Positions 45,464-54,702 of a stretch of 64,000 bases of DNA are shown here, piece after piece. The translations under genes were made by a program, and so were the position numbers. The notes under the pieces were generated by a model. The model had not been told where the DNA came from. It saw nothing but the letters and a program-made list of their open reading frames with translations, and did not search any database. The DNA is from Bin87 sp965219925 (GTDB lineage: Bacteria; Chloroflexota; Dehalococcoidia; Lucifugimonadales; UBA3495): NCBI GenBank assembly GCA_965219925.1, contig OZ244795.1, positions 3,472,001 to 3,536,000 of the forward strand, written 5' to 3'. Within the stretch, counting starts at the first letter, position 1. Each line of letters starts with the position of its first letter.

Positions 45464-45829
45464 GGCGTCCAACCCCGGCTTTGGATTGTCGGGAGGCAAC
45501 GAGCCGTCCTCAAACCTGACCTTGAGATGAGTGTCCGCGCCACCGCTGCAACGTGCGCAGCTGCGCATTGGTATTGCGGAAAATCGCCCTGCATTTGGGC
45601 GTTTTCGCGCAACACTGTCCACAAATATGCCCGCGCCCCGATGCCGCCGACCGCTACGAACCCATTCTCAACCGCCACCGCGCTCCCAGGGTGGTCGAAT
45701 ATCCGTGAAAATCGCCGGCGTAATCACCATGTAAAACGACAATCCCGGGTTGATGGCCCAGGATGCGTTCATCTCGGACTCGTCGCTCGCGGCGCTGAGC
45801 GCCGTATTTGGGAAGCGCGCGCGACAGAC
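45464..45829. other. Unexplained stretch with broken reading frames
   Basis: On the reverse strand NASWAINPGLSFYMVITPAI (near 45770-45705), ENGFVAVGGIGARAYLWTVL (near 45670-45600) and DTHLKVRFEDGSLPPDNPKP (near 45535-45470) look protein-like but lie in different frames. This suggests a decayed gene upstream of the HtrA-RCC1 gene. I cannot assign a family. Confidence 0.45.
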
Positions 45830-46063
45830 CTAGCCTTGGCTGACGTCTTCGCCAGAGTCCACTCGGAAACCCAGGCCCACCTTGACCTGGTACCAGTTGG
45901 CGTGATCACCGTCAATGGTGCCGCGGATTTCCCGCACTTCGAACCAGTCGAGGTTGCGGATGGTCTGCGCAGCCCGGGCGATGGCGCCGTCAATGGCCTG
46001 TTGTACGCTCTCGCTGGAAGATCCTACCAGCTCGACTACCTTGTAAGTGCTGCCAGTTGTCAT
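45830..46063 (-). CDS. Dodecin family flavin-binding protein
   Basis: 77 residues. STYKVVELVGSSSESVQQAI at residues 5-24 and AIARAAQTIRNLDWFEVREI at 27-46 match dodecins, which form 12-mers that store or quench flavin (FMN/FAD). The key Trp (LDWFEV) and the YQVKVGLGFRVD strand are present. Some C-terminal residues (SGEDVSQG) exceed the usual length. It may buffer flavin for the many flavoenzymes in the region; that link is inference. Confidence 0.9.
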   Translation of the reverse strand: MTTGSTYKVVELVGSSSESVQQAIDGAIARAAQTIRNLDWFEVREIRGTIDGDHANWYQVKVGLGFRVDSGEDVSQG

Positions 46064-46167
46064 GTTTCGCTCCGTTAGTTTCTGCGGCCCCTAGCTCTTG
46101 TTCTCTTGGTCGCAGAGTCAACGTATAATATGCGCCGCGTCGCCACAGCGCAATAGGGATCAGAGCC

Positions 46168-46316
46168 TCATCAGGGCCTTTTCAAAGTTGTGGAAATTAA
46201 CCACCCGCTCGTCCTGAGCCTGTCGAAGGACGGTCGCCGATGGTTCGACAAGCTCACCATGAGCGGGTGTTAAGGGACTTTGAGCGGAGGTCGGAGAACT
46301 TTGAAGAGGCCCCGGA
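46168..46316. repeat. Family 2 inverted-repeat element with duplicated arm
   Basis: Begins CAGGGCCTTTTCAAAGTTG. CGCTCGTCCTGAGCCTGTCG pairs with GACAAGCTCACCATGAGCG, and a second unit (GGAGGTCGGAGAACTTTGAA) follows. Ends near 46316 with GAGGCCCCGG. It lies just upstream of the MetE-like gene. Confidence 0.75.
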
Positions 46317-46401
46317 GCCGCACGCCTACCCACTTTGTCATTGCTGTAGGAATCAGCTAAATCAGTGTAATTTAACCATCCCGATTCGAGGTCAGTTCCC
46401 C

Positions 46402-47548
46402 ATGAAACGCAGCGAAGCACGAATCCTGACTACCCACACCGGCAGCCTCCCCCGGCCCGAGGGTCTGGTGGCGATGCTGGGCGCGGTGTCGCGGGGCGAA
46501 CAGGTAGATGAAGAGGCGCTGGACGCCGCGGCCCGAGAGGCTACTGCCGGGGTTTTCTCGGCGCAGATGGCGGCCGGGGTTGACGTCGTCAACAACGGCG
46601 AGCAATCACGCATCAGCTTTTCGACTTACGTTACCCAGCGGATGTACGGCTTCGGCGGCGCCTGGACCCGGCGCGGCCACCGGGATCAGAACGAATTTCC
46701 CCTGCTGGCGCGTCCTCGCGTGGTGCAGTTGATGCGCGACGTACCCACGTGCGTTGGCCCGCTGGCGTACGAGCGGCTGGACCTGGTCGAGCGGGAATGC
46801 CGGCAGTTGCTTGACGTCGTCGATGCCGCCCACGGCGAACCGGAAGAACTGTTCATGACCGCCGCGTCGCCCGGCATAGTCGCCCTGACCATGGCCAACC
46901 GCTACTACGACAGCCACGAAGATTACATATTCGCTTTAGCCGAGGAACTGAGGAAGGAATACGAGATAATCGTCGCGCACGGCCTGACGCTGCAGCTGGA
47001 CTGCCCCGACCTGGCCATGGAGCGGCACGTGTCGTATCAGGACGAACCGCTATCGGCCTTTCAGGACCTGGTGAACCTGCATATCCGGGCCATCAACCAC
47101 GCCTTGACCAACATCCCTCGTGACCGGGCGCGTCTGCACGTCTGCTGGGGCAACAGCGAGGGCCCGCACCATTACGATGTGCCGCTGGAGGAAATCCTCG
47201 ACCTCCTCTATGGGGCCAAAGTTGGAGCGCTCGTGATGGAAATGGCTAACCCGCGGCACGCCCACGAGCATCGCGTGTACGCCGACCACCCGCTCCCCGA
47301 CGGGATGTTGTTGGTCGCCGGGGTCATAGACACCAAGACCAACTACGTGGAACATCCTCGATTGGTGGCTGACCGGTTGCATCAGGCGGTGACCGCCGCC
47401 CGAGGCGACCCCACGCGCGTGCTGGCCGGCTCCGATTGCGGTTTCGAACACCTCCGCGGGCTCCAACCGGGTGGACGAGGGCATAGTCTGGTTGAAGCTG
47501 CGGGCCATGCGAGAAGGCGCAGATATAGCCAGCCGGGAGCTGTTCTAA
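46402..47548 (+). pseudogene. Cobalamin-independent methionine synthase-like (MetE C-terminal/UROD-fold) protein, one frameshift
   Basis: The ATG at 46402 gives MKRSEARILTTHTGSLPRPE. ARVHVCWGN-like LHVCWGNSEGPHHYDVPLEE (His and Cys zinc ligands) and VLAGSDCGFE (second Cys) are the MetE zinc site. One extra C near 47450 (GAACACC for GAAACC) shifts the frame; the restored C-terminus would read TSAGSNRVDEGIVWLKLRAM...SRELF and stop at 47548. Similar proteins act as methyltransferases on small thiols or CoM-type compounds. The present open frame runs on into a family 1 element to 47748. Confidence 0.85.
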
Positions 47549-47595
47549 CCAACCCGGGGCCGTATTTGGAAGATATGTTCAACGGGCTGCGTGAT

Positions 47596-47764
47596 CTCAC
47601 GCGTACCCACTTTGTCAAACCAAACTGGCCTGCTGTCATTGCGAGCGCAGCGTGGCAATCTCGTCGCGGTAGCAATGGTGGTTTGCCGGCGTGTGTTCAA
47701 CCTCAACGAGATTGCCACGTCGCTGCGCTCCTCGCAATGACAGATTAAAGTGGGTACGCGCGGG
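47596..47764. repeat. Family 1 inverted-repeat element, type a, with 10-bp direct repeats
   Basis: Begins CTCACGCGTACCC and ends GGGTACGCGCGGG. Both sides carry GCTGCGTGAT (47586-47595 and 47765-47774). The interior holds TGTCATTGCGAGCGCAGCG and its complement. It provides the tail of the open frame of the frameshifted MetE-like gene. Confidence 0.9.
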
Positions 47765-47976
47765 GCTGCGTGATAAACGCGCTGTGCGATAATGGAACAC
47801 CAACGGCCTATCCTCGCTTTTGAAGGCGCCCATCACGGTTTTCATCGATCCGAGAAATCCGTAGGCCGGGAAATCCGTGGTTGTCGCCGAGAGCAGACGA
47901 GAGGATTCGCCGGCCCTGCGGCAGATGACTTGGAATCCAGGGGCAATCCCTGTAATCAGGCCCAACCGGGGGAGTG

Positions 47977-49230
47977 ATGACCACCATAAGCAAAGAGCGC
48001 AGCGCCCAGGATGACGTGAAACGCTACTTCGACGGGGCCGCCGCGCGCCTGGGGTTGGACGCCGGAACCTGCCGAATGCTGTGCGAACCCTGGCGGGACT
48101 TAAGAGTATCCCTCCCGGTGCGCATGGACGACGGGCGCATTGAGGTGTTCACCGGATACCGGGTGCAGCACAACGGCGCCCGTGGCCCCTACAAAGGCGG
48201 CCTTCGGTTCCATCCCCTGGCCGACGAGGACGAGGTGCGGGCTTTGGCAACCCTGATGACCTGGAAGACCGCCCTGCTGGATTTGCCCTTCGGCGGGGCC
48301 AAAGGAGGTATTCAACTGGACCCGCTGGCGCTCAGCGAGCGGGAACTCAATGCCGTTACGCGCCGTTATACGCAGAATGTTCAACACATTCTGGGTCCCT
48401 ACCGCGACATCCCCGCTCCCGACCTTGGCACGAACGCCCAGACCATGGCCTGGATAATGGACGAATACAGCCAGATCCACGGATATACACTGCCCATTGT
48501 TACCGGCAAACCGTTGGAAGTCGGGGGATCAGCCGGTCGGGAGGCGGCCACCGGACGGGGAGCGCTTTTCGTATTGCAGGAAGCGGCGAGGGACGTGGAC
48601 CTGGACCTGACCCAAGCCCGCATCACCGTGCAGGGATTTGGGAACGTAGGCTCCTGGTTCTGCCGCCTGGCTCACCAGGAAGGGTTTCCAATCGTAGCGG
48701 TGTCGGACATTAGGGGAGCGGTGTATAACAGCGCGGGACTGGACGTTCCCGCCCTGGCCGAGTTTGCGTCTCGCAGCGGCTCGGTGGACGGGTTTCCTGG
48801 CGGGGAGAAGTGCGTTCCCAACGATATTCTGGAAATGGAAGCCGACGTTTTCGTTCCCGCCGCCATAGAAAACGTGATTGGGGAAGAGGTGGCGCGCCGC
48901 CTTCCCGTTCGGGTTGTCCTGGAGGCCGCCAATCACCCCACAACGCCCGAGGGAGACACGGTTTTGCAGGAAAGGGGTGTGCTGGTTTTACCCGACCTGC
49001 TGGTGAACGCCGGCGGCGTTACCGTTTCCTACTTCGAGTGGACGCAAAACATCCAGCAGTTCGACTGGAGTGAAGAAAGGGTCAACGAGGAACTGTACAA
49101 CCGGATCTTACCGGCTTATCAGAGCGTAGCGGCCAGGTCCAGGGCAAGCGGTCTAACCCTGCGTCAGGCAGCCTTCGATATTGCCGTGGATCGGGTGGCC
49201 CGCACCTCCCATCTGAGAGGCTTCGTCTAA
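47977..49230 (+). CDS. gdhA: Glutamate (Glu/Leu/Phe/Val) dehydrogenase
   Basis: 417 residues. GARGPYKGGLRFHPLADEDE near residues 68-87 and MTWKTALLDLPFGGAKGG (catalytic Lys region) define the N-terminal domain. PVTGKPLEVGGSAGREAATG and VQGFGNVGSWFCRLAHQEGF are the cofactor loop and Rossmann motif. It interconverts glutamate and 2-oxoglutarate plus ammonia with NAD(P). The ATG at 47977 follows GGGGGAG closely; a GTG at 47974 is also possible. The symbol is a generic choice. Confidence 0.9.
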   Translation: MTTISKERSAQDDVKRYFDGAAARLGLDAGTCRMLCEPWRDLRVSLPVRMDDGRIEVFTGYRVQHNGARGPYKGGLRFHPLADEDEVRALATLMTWKTALLDLPFGGAKGGIQLDPLALSERELNAVTRRYTQNVQHILGPYRDIPAPDLGTNAQTMAWIMDEYSQIHGYTLPIVTGKPLEVGGSAGREAATGRGALFVLQEAARDVDLDLTQARITVQGFGNVGSWFCRLAHQEGFPIVAVSDIRGAVYNSAGLDVPALAEFASRSGSVDGFPGGEKCVPNDILEMEADVFVPAAIENVIGEEVARRLPVRVVLEAANHPTTPEGDTVLQERGVLVLPDLLVNAGGVTVSYFEWTQNIQQFDWSEERVNEELYNRILPAYQSVAARSRASGLTLRQAAFDIAVDRVARTSHLRGFV

Positions 49231-49329
49231 CGTCTTCGGCCAGCCCAAGAGTAGCCAGAAAGCATTGGGGTGTCAGGGGCGCGGTGAAAATGTGGCCCAC
49301 TTTACCGCCGCCGATTACAGGTGTGCCGC

Positions 49330-50565
49330 TCAGTCGAACACGCCGGCGATGGCGCAATCGGCCAACTCGTCGTCGGACATGCCCAGCAATTCCCGCAGCA
49401 CGTAGTCCATGTCTGCTCCGAAGGCCGGCGCGCCCTTGGTAACACTGCCCGGAGTGCGGGACAGCTGGTAGGGCGCACTCTCTATGATCCGATACTCTCC
49501 CTGGTAGTCCAGGACCGGGCGGAAGAAACCCCGCTCTTTCAACTGGGGGTCGTGGGACAGATCGGCTCCGGTCTGGACCACCCCGGCAGCGACGCCCGCA
49601 GCTTGTAGGAGGCCCATCGCGTCTTCCGCGGTGTGTTGGATGGTCCAGGATTCCACGAAGGAGTCCAGTGCGCCGGCGTTGCGCCCACGGGCATTGCCGG
49701 TAGCGAACCGTTGGTCTTCAGCCCATTGGGGGTTGCCCATGACGTCTATGAAGGCGCGCCATTCTTCGTCGGAGAAGATGGAGATAGCCACCCATCGGTC
49801 CACTCCCTGGCAGCGGTACGCGCCGTGGGGAGCGCCGCCGCCATACGGCAAGCGATTGCCGGCGCGACCTGTGGCCGCGGCGGGTCCGTTGACGCTCATG
49901 TCCAACACCAGCGTTTCCAGCAGAGACGACAGAGACTCGAACTGGGAAACGTCGAGCCACTGCCCGCGCCCGGTCCTGGCCCGGTGAATCAGGGCCAGGA
50001 GTACCGCTTGCGCCCCGGCCATGCCGCCCACGGCATCACTGTACGCGCTGGCCGGGCCGCTTGGGTCGGTATCCGCAAACCCGGTCAACTGGGTGAACCC
50101 CGACCAGGCCTGGAGCGTCTGGCCGTAGCTGACCCGGTCTTTCCACGGTCCGGTGCGGCCAAATCCGGACATGCTGAGCATGATTATGCTGGGATTGATG
50201 GGCCTTATGGAGTCATAATCAAGGCCCCAGGAGGGCATCACCCGTCCGCTGAAGTTTTCCGCCACCACGTCGGACACTGCCACGAGCCGCCTGGCGATGT
50301 CGATGGCTTGGGGGGTCTTCATGTTCAGGGAAATGGACAGCTTGCCGGCGTTCCAGTTGTGGCGTTGGCCCAATCCCCTGGCAGTGGCGGACGCCGGGCC
50401 GCCGATGACCGACAGGGCGTTGTTGGACTCGACCTTGATTACTTCCGCGCCCTGGTCGGAGAGAATCCGCGTGGCTGAAGGCCCGGCGTGAATCCAGGTG
50501 AAGTCCAGCACCCGGATACCCCGGAGGGCGAGAGCGGTCTGATGCGAATCACTGCTCAAGTCCAT
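49330..50565 (-). CDS. Class III (CaiB/BaiF) CoA-transferase
   Basis: 411 residues. LRGIRVLDFTWIHAGPSATR at the N-terminus, GAEVIKVE near 39-46, the central SMSGFGRTGPWKDRVSYGQT and the transferase Asp at about residue 177 (ASAYSDAVGGM) all fit class III CoA-transferases. They move CoA from a donor thioester to carboxylates such as carnitine or formate. It abuts the previous gene (TGA-ATG), so the two are translated together. Its catalytic Asp is present, unlike that of its partner. Confidence 0.9.
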   Translation of the reverse strand: MDLSSDSHQTALALRGIRVLDFTWIHAGPSATRILSDQGAEVIKVESNNALSVIGGPASATARGLGQRHNWNAGKLSISLNMKTPQAIDIARRLVAVSDVVAENFSGRVMPSWGLDYDSIRPINPSIIMLSMSGFGRTGPWKDRVSYGQTLQAWSGFTQLTGFADTDPSGPASAYSDAVGGMAGAQAVLLALIHRARTGRGQWLDVSQFESLSSLLETLVLDMSVNGPAAATGRAGNRLPYGGGAPHGAYRCQGVDRWVAISIFSDEEWRAFIDVMGNPQWAEDQRFATGNARGRNAGALDSFVESWTIQHTAEDAMGLLQAAGVAAGVVQTGADLSHDPQLKERGFFRPVLDYQGEYRIIESAPYQLSRTPGSVTKGAPAFGADMDYVLRELLGMSDDELADCAIAGVFD

Positions 50566-51801
50566 TCAACCTCGGGCCGAAAGGCGTGCCAGCTCATCCG
50601 GTGAGAGACCCAGGATGCCGGAAAGGACCTCAGCGTTATGTTCCCCAGGGGCGGGAGCCGTCCGGCGCGTCTGGCGTGGGGAATCGGTGAGACGGTACGG
50701 GTCGCCTGGGTACACCATGGACGGGCCGCCGCCCGTAGACTCGACTGTCGTCAGGTATCCCCGGCTCCATAGTTGCTCGTTTTCCAGGATTTCATCGGGC
50801 GTGGCAGCGGGACCCCACGGATGGTGGTTAGACTGGCCGAACTCGGTTATCTCCTGCCTGGTGTGAAGCAGAGCCCACTGCTGGATAATGCCCTCGATAT
50901 GGCCCGAATGCTCGCCCCGCAGAATGAAGTGGTCGTTGTATTGTTCGTCAATCAGGTCACCGGCCATGCCGTCCCGATCCATCCAGGCCCGCAGGTCGTC
51001 CCACGCCTGCCGGGTGTTGGTGGTGATGCTGGCGTAGCCGTCCCTGCACCGCCAGGTGGCGACGAACTGGCCGCCGTGGCGGAACCCGCAGCGCACCGCC
51101 GACTCGCCGGTGTAGTTGTAGGTTGTGTTGACGTGCTCGGTGGTGGCGGCCACCGCCTCCTGCATGGAAACGTCGATGTACTGTCCTTCCCCGGTCATAG
51201 TGCGATGGTACAAGGCCAGCAGTATGGCGATGTAAGCGCGGTTCGAGGCGGTGTGGTAGGCCTGAGACCCCCACAATCGGGTGGGCGGGGTATGGGGCCA
51301 GCCGGTGACGTACATGTACCCGCCCATAGCAAAGCCCACCAGGTCGGACGCCTTGAAATCGCGATAGGGGCCGGTCTGTCCAAAGGGCGTGATGGACGTG
51401 TACACCAGCTCGGACGAGTCCGCCGCCAGGCTCTCGTATCCCAAACCCAGAGAGTCCATGTACCCGGGCGGGCAGGTCTCCAGCAGCACGTCCGAGGCGA
51501 GGGCAAGCTTGCGCAGTAGCATGACCCCTTCTGATGAACGTATATCCAGGGTCACGCTGCGCTTGTTGGTGTTGAAGTGGAGCCAATGCAAACTGCGGCC
51601 GGGGCCGGGCTGGCCGCTGACGAAGGGACCAATGCCGCGCATGGGGTCGCCACCTGGCGGCTCGACCTTGATAACGTCGGCGCCCATGTCGGCCATCAGC
51701 TTGCCGCAGTAGACGCCCATAGGGCCGGCCAGGTCCAACACCCGGTATCCGCTAAGCGGTTGGGCCGGCTCCGAATTAGATTGTTCACCAGGGACGGTCA
51801 T
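50566..51801 (-). CDS. Class III (CaiB/BaiF) CoA-transferase, catalytic Asp apparently missing
   Basis: 411 residues. LSGYRVLDLAGPMGVYCGKL and GADVIKVEPPGGDPMRGIGP are family motifs, and TGEGQYIDVSMQEAVAA near 205-221 is the conserved ending. At the position of the catalytic aspartate the sequence reads GSQAYHTASNRAYIAI, without an Asp. This may be a non-catalytic or differently acting subunit paired with the next gene, whose start touches its stop. A heterodimer is inferred from the tandem layout only. Confidence 0.85.
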   Translation of the reverse strand: MTVPGEQSNSEPAQPLSGYRVLDLAGPMGVYCGKLMADMGADVIKVEPPGGDPMRGIGPFVSGQPGPGRSLHWLHFNTNKRSVTLDIRSSEGVMLLRKLALASDVLLETCPPGYMDSLGLGYESLAADSSELVYTSITPFGQTGPYRDFKASDLVGFAMGGYMYVTGWPHTPPTRLWGSQAYHTASNRAYIAILLALYHRTMTGEGQYIDVSMQEAVAATTEHVNTTYNYTGESAVRCGFRHGGQFVATWRCRDGYASITTNTRQAWDDLRAWMDRDGMAGDLIDEQYNDHFILRGEHSGHIEGIIQQWALLHTRQEITEFGQSNHHPWGPAATPDEILENEQLWSRGYLTTVESTGGGPSMVYPGDPYRLTDSPRQTRRTAPAPGEHNAEVLSGILGLSPDELARLSARG

Positions 51802-52194
51802 TTGAGGAGTATTGTAGCATCGGCTTGGGCTGGTGGAATGTACACCGCCGTATGACTAGGACATTTCGCTACTCCAATTCCAGCGTAACCGAGTCAGAGT
51901 CTGACCAATAACCCGACGGATTTCGTAATCGTTCTAGGGACATATATTTTGTAAACTGTGCAGTTATCTTACGCATGGGGACCGAGCGACAGCGAAAAGC
52001 AAACAGTCAAGCACAGGACGATTTGCGATATGTACGCCAATCTTGCCTATGACGCCGCACGGCAACGTCGCAACGCCAAACCGGGCAGATAACGATTTTA
52101 TCCAAGCAACCCCGGGTGAACCAGAGCCGACACCAACCACCAAAAATCCGAGAATCACACGGAGTGCAGCAAGCCGCAATCGCGGAAAAAGTTA
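51802..52194. other. Gene-free stretch between CoA-transferase and protease genes
   Basis: No convincing gene. A reverse frame from 52179 to 51964 has a hydrophobic start but no ribosome binding site or homology. Confidence 0.4.
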
Positions 52195-52224
52195 GCGGGG
52201 CCAGCCCTTTACGGCTGGCCCCGC
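52195..52224 (-). terminator. Intrinsic terminator of the S1 protease gene
   Basis: GCGGGGCCAGCC and GGCTGGCCCCGC form a perfect 12-bp stem with a 6-base loop. On the reverse strand it is followed by TAACTTTTT. It lies 35 bases beyond the stop of the protease reading frame. Confidence 0.85.
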
Positions 52225-52258
52225 CGCAGCTGAGGGGAATCGAGTTATGCTCGAAACT

Positions 52259-53541
52259 TCAGCAACCCGACGTGCACACGTCCCAATTTTGGTTGGTGCT
52301 ACCCAAGTCCAGGAAAATTCTGCCCAACGGGCTGAATTGGTAGGTTGACGAGTTCGAGTGGGTCAATATCCCCACGAGGGTCACGTTGTCACCACTCCGA
52401 ACCTTGAACACCGGCGACCCGCTATCTCCTCCAAGCACCCGAACGTCGACCTGAACCTGGCACAGGTATGTGCCTATCCAGTCATTGTTAGTACCATCGT
52501 CTGCTTCAAAGCAAGAGTGGGTGATGTCTCCCTTAGTCTTCCCCGTGGACCTGCCGACCTTGATCACTTCATCTCCCACAGCATAGGCCCAGAATCGCTA
52601 GTAATGCTGTAGTGATCCGTGTCGGGGGCGACACTCACCCCCCACCAACTGCTGGGCTTGGCGACCCAGCCCCGGTTGTACTGGACGCCGGATGAGAAGC
52701 GGATGAAGGCCGAATCAGAATGACGGCAACCGTCGCTATCCGTGCAACCAGTCAGTGAAGTTGAGAACGACGGGTCCGTGTTCTCGAAACCGACCAGGTT
52801 AGACCCACCGGGCTGGTGTATTTGGTTGGTGGACGCTACTCCGCCATCGTATGGGTCCCCCTCAGTGCAGTGGCCTGCCGTGACAAAGCCGGCAGTGCCA
52901 TCCCTGATAGCTACAAACCCCAACGTGCAAAGTTCGTTCCCATTTCGGATGTGGTATCCACCAGCCATTTTGTCGTTGTGCGCCCGATCCTGGATCGAGT
53001 GACTGCTGGACGTGACCTGCTCAATCCTCTCTACGGTCACGGCTTCGCGAGGTATGCCTATTCCCACCAAGAACGTGTAAACAGGTTCGACATCCGCCTC
53101 GCTCACTACGCCGATGTAGATTTCATTTGAGGCTTCCTGCAGGTCAAGCATTATCACCCCTTCCTGATCCCATATCCCTTCGGACTTCATCAGCGCGTAC
53201 CAGTCAGAAAGCTGGGTAATGGTGTAATTGCCCTTGATGATGTTCAGCCTCAATCCCGACTTCACGTCGAACCATTCTTCAACCTTTCCCCCCGCCTTCT
53301 CCTGTGTGGCCGTGTCTGTCTCGTTCGCGGTGAGGTAGATGTTGAGCACGCTCTGTTCGTCGGAGAGGAAAAGGCCACCAAATTCGGGAACGTGGGCCTC
53401 TACTTCCTTCAACCGTTGGTTGCTGTCCTTGTAGGTCGGAGTGTCAGGTTCCACTGGTGGCCCTTGGGACCACGCGAAGCCGGCCATGGCCACCGCCAAA
53501 GCGAGAAAACCAGCTATCACCAAAAAACGCTTCGATACCAT
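52259..53541 (-). pseudogene. Secreted trypsin-like (S1) serine protease with pro-region, one frameshift
   Basis: MVSKRFLVIAGFLALAVAMA is a signal peptide. The pro-region (about 30-185) contains YKDSNQRLKEVE, SDEQSVLNIYLT and ASNEIYIGVVSEADVEPVYT. The protease domain has FVTAGHCTEGDP (His), CRHSDSAFIRFSS (Asp) and, after a frame change near 52588 (GGG for GG), VGDEVIKVGRSTGKT and LGGDSGSPVFKV (Ser). It resembles streptogrisin-like enzymes. The whole protein would be about 425 residues. A perfect terminator follows. The frameshift may be an assembly error because all catalytic residues remain. Confidence 0.85.
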
Positions 53542-54062
53542 TTCGTAACCTCACTTGGTTGGTTATTGATTTCGGCGCTGGCGCGCATCGGAACTCAGCA
53601 CTGCATCAGCTTGGAGAGCCGAGCCGGCACTGTAAAAGCCTCTACGCAACCAACTGCAAACTGTGTGAGCCCGCAGGAACTGGCGATGTATGGCCGCACG
53701 GCTAAGCGCGAAGTGCCTGACCAGATGGAACGCATACTGCTTCCAAGGGGGGAATACCCGCACCTCATTGCTGGCACGCTTGCTGCCTGCACACTCCAGT
53801 GCTTCAACCGCCATACCCTCTTCCAGTGCCGGGCTCTAGCCGTCAACGGTCAGATCATGGCGACGTTCATGCAGGGCCCCCAGCGTTAGGTGTCCAACGA
53901 AATGACCCCACTGCGGACGATGGGGCTGGACACGCAGAAGGCACAGGGCTAACATTAGCCCGATGGCGGAGCCACATTCCCCATCGCTGCGGCCTCGGTC
54001 TGTCACACCGGGGCCGTTTTGTTGGCCCACGCAGTCCATGGGCAGCCCAGCGCACTGTCAAA
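53542..54062. other. Gene-free stretch upstream of the protease gene
   Basis: Several short ORFs overlap here in opposite directions and none has a ribosome binding site or recognisable motif. The protease promoter should lie at the left part (53542-53700), but I cannot assign boxes. Confidence 0.4.
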
Positions 54063-54194
54063 CTAGTAGACCAACATTCTTGAAATGACGGGTGGAATGC
54101 CAGATTGCTCGGCGATAGTCTCCATAAACCCGGTATGGCCGTAGAAAGGCCCTGTACCAATCAACCCATCATTACAAAGATTTCGGACTACTAG
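54063..54194. repeat. Family 3 inverted-repeat element
   Basis: Begins CTAGTAGACCAACATTC and ends TTTCGGACTACTAG. It is the inverse of 25360-25494 with only scattered differences, so the two moved recently. Confidence 0.9.
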
Positions 54195-54325
54195 GGGATA
54201 CCGCCACCGTCCATGCAGACGGCACTAGAACACGTCAACCGAGCAGGATCGCGCAACGTTATCTGGCCAGCGATACAACGTTAGAGGGGGAATCCGCCAT
54301 GGATAAAAGAATCTGCTAATTCAGC

Positions 54326-54562
54326 TCAATTTCCGGATTTCATAGACCGACCACTCGGAGGAACGGTTTGAAGCAAGCACACAACCAGACCAAGGAACGA
54401 CCGGTGCAGCCATAGGTCCATGACGCGATCAATCCACGGGTCATGCCCGCGGTGCGACAACCAGACCGACTCCAAGGCCGAGAGCAGCACAGCAGTTGAG
54501 ATGGTTCCCACGTAGGCGGCGGGCAAAAGGTTACGCATTTCGCGTGGGCGATCACGTTTGAC
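54326..54562 (-). CDS. Possible small membrane protein
   Basis: 78 residues from MVKRDRPREMRNLLPAAYVG. Two hydrophobic stretches (YVGTISTAVLLSALESVWL and SFLGLVVCLLQTV) could be membrane helices. No homology known and no clear ribosome binding site; may be chance. Confidence 0.3.
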   Translation of the reverse strand, partial: VKRDRPREMRNLLPAAYVGTISTAVLLSALESVWLSHRGHDPWIDRVMDLWLHRSFLGLVVCLLQTVPPSGRSMKSGN

Positions 54563-54702
54563 CATCAATGCAACCCCGCCCGTGTGCGAAACCACTCGTC
54601 TGTTGTCGAACTCGCTGGGCGATTTCGCACAGTGTCAGGCACGTAGGTAAAATCGATCCACAATCCAAAATCTTGTCAGTATCATTGGGTCATATCCTTG
54701 CG

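Noticed and set aside
47765..47976. Riboswitch before the glutamate dehydrogenase gene
   Set aside because: I looked for a conserved aptamer pattern in this leader and found no motif I could name; a short reading frame there has no support either.
51964..52179. Small reverse frame with a hydrophobic start
   Set aside because: No ribosome binding site or known similarity; likely chance.
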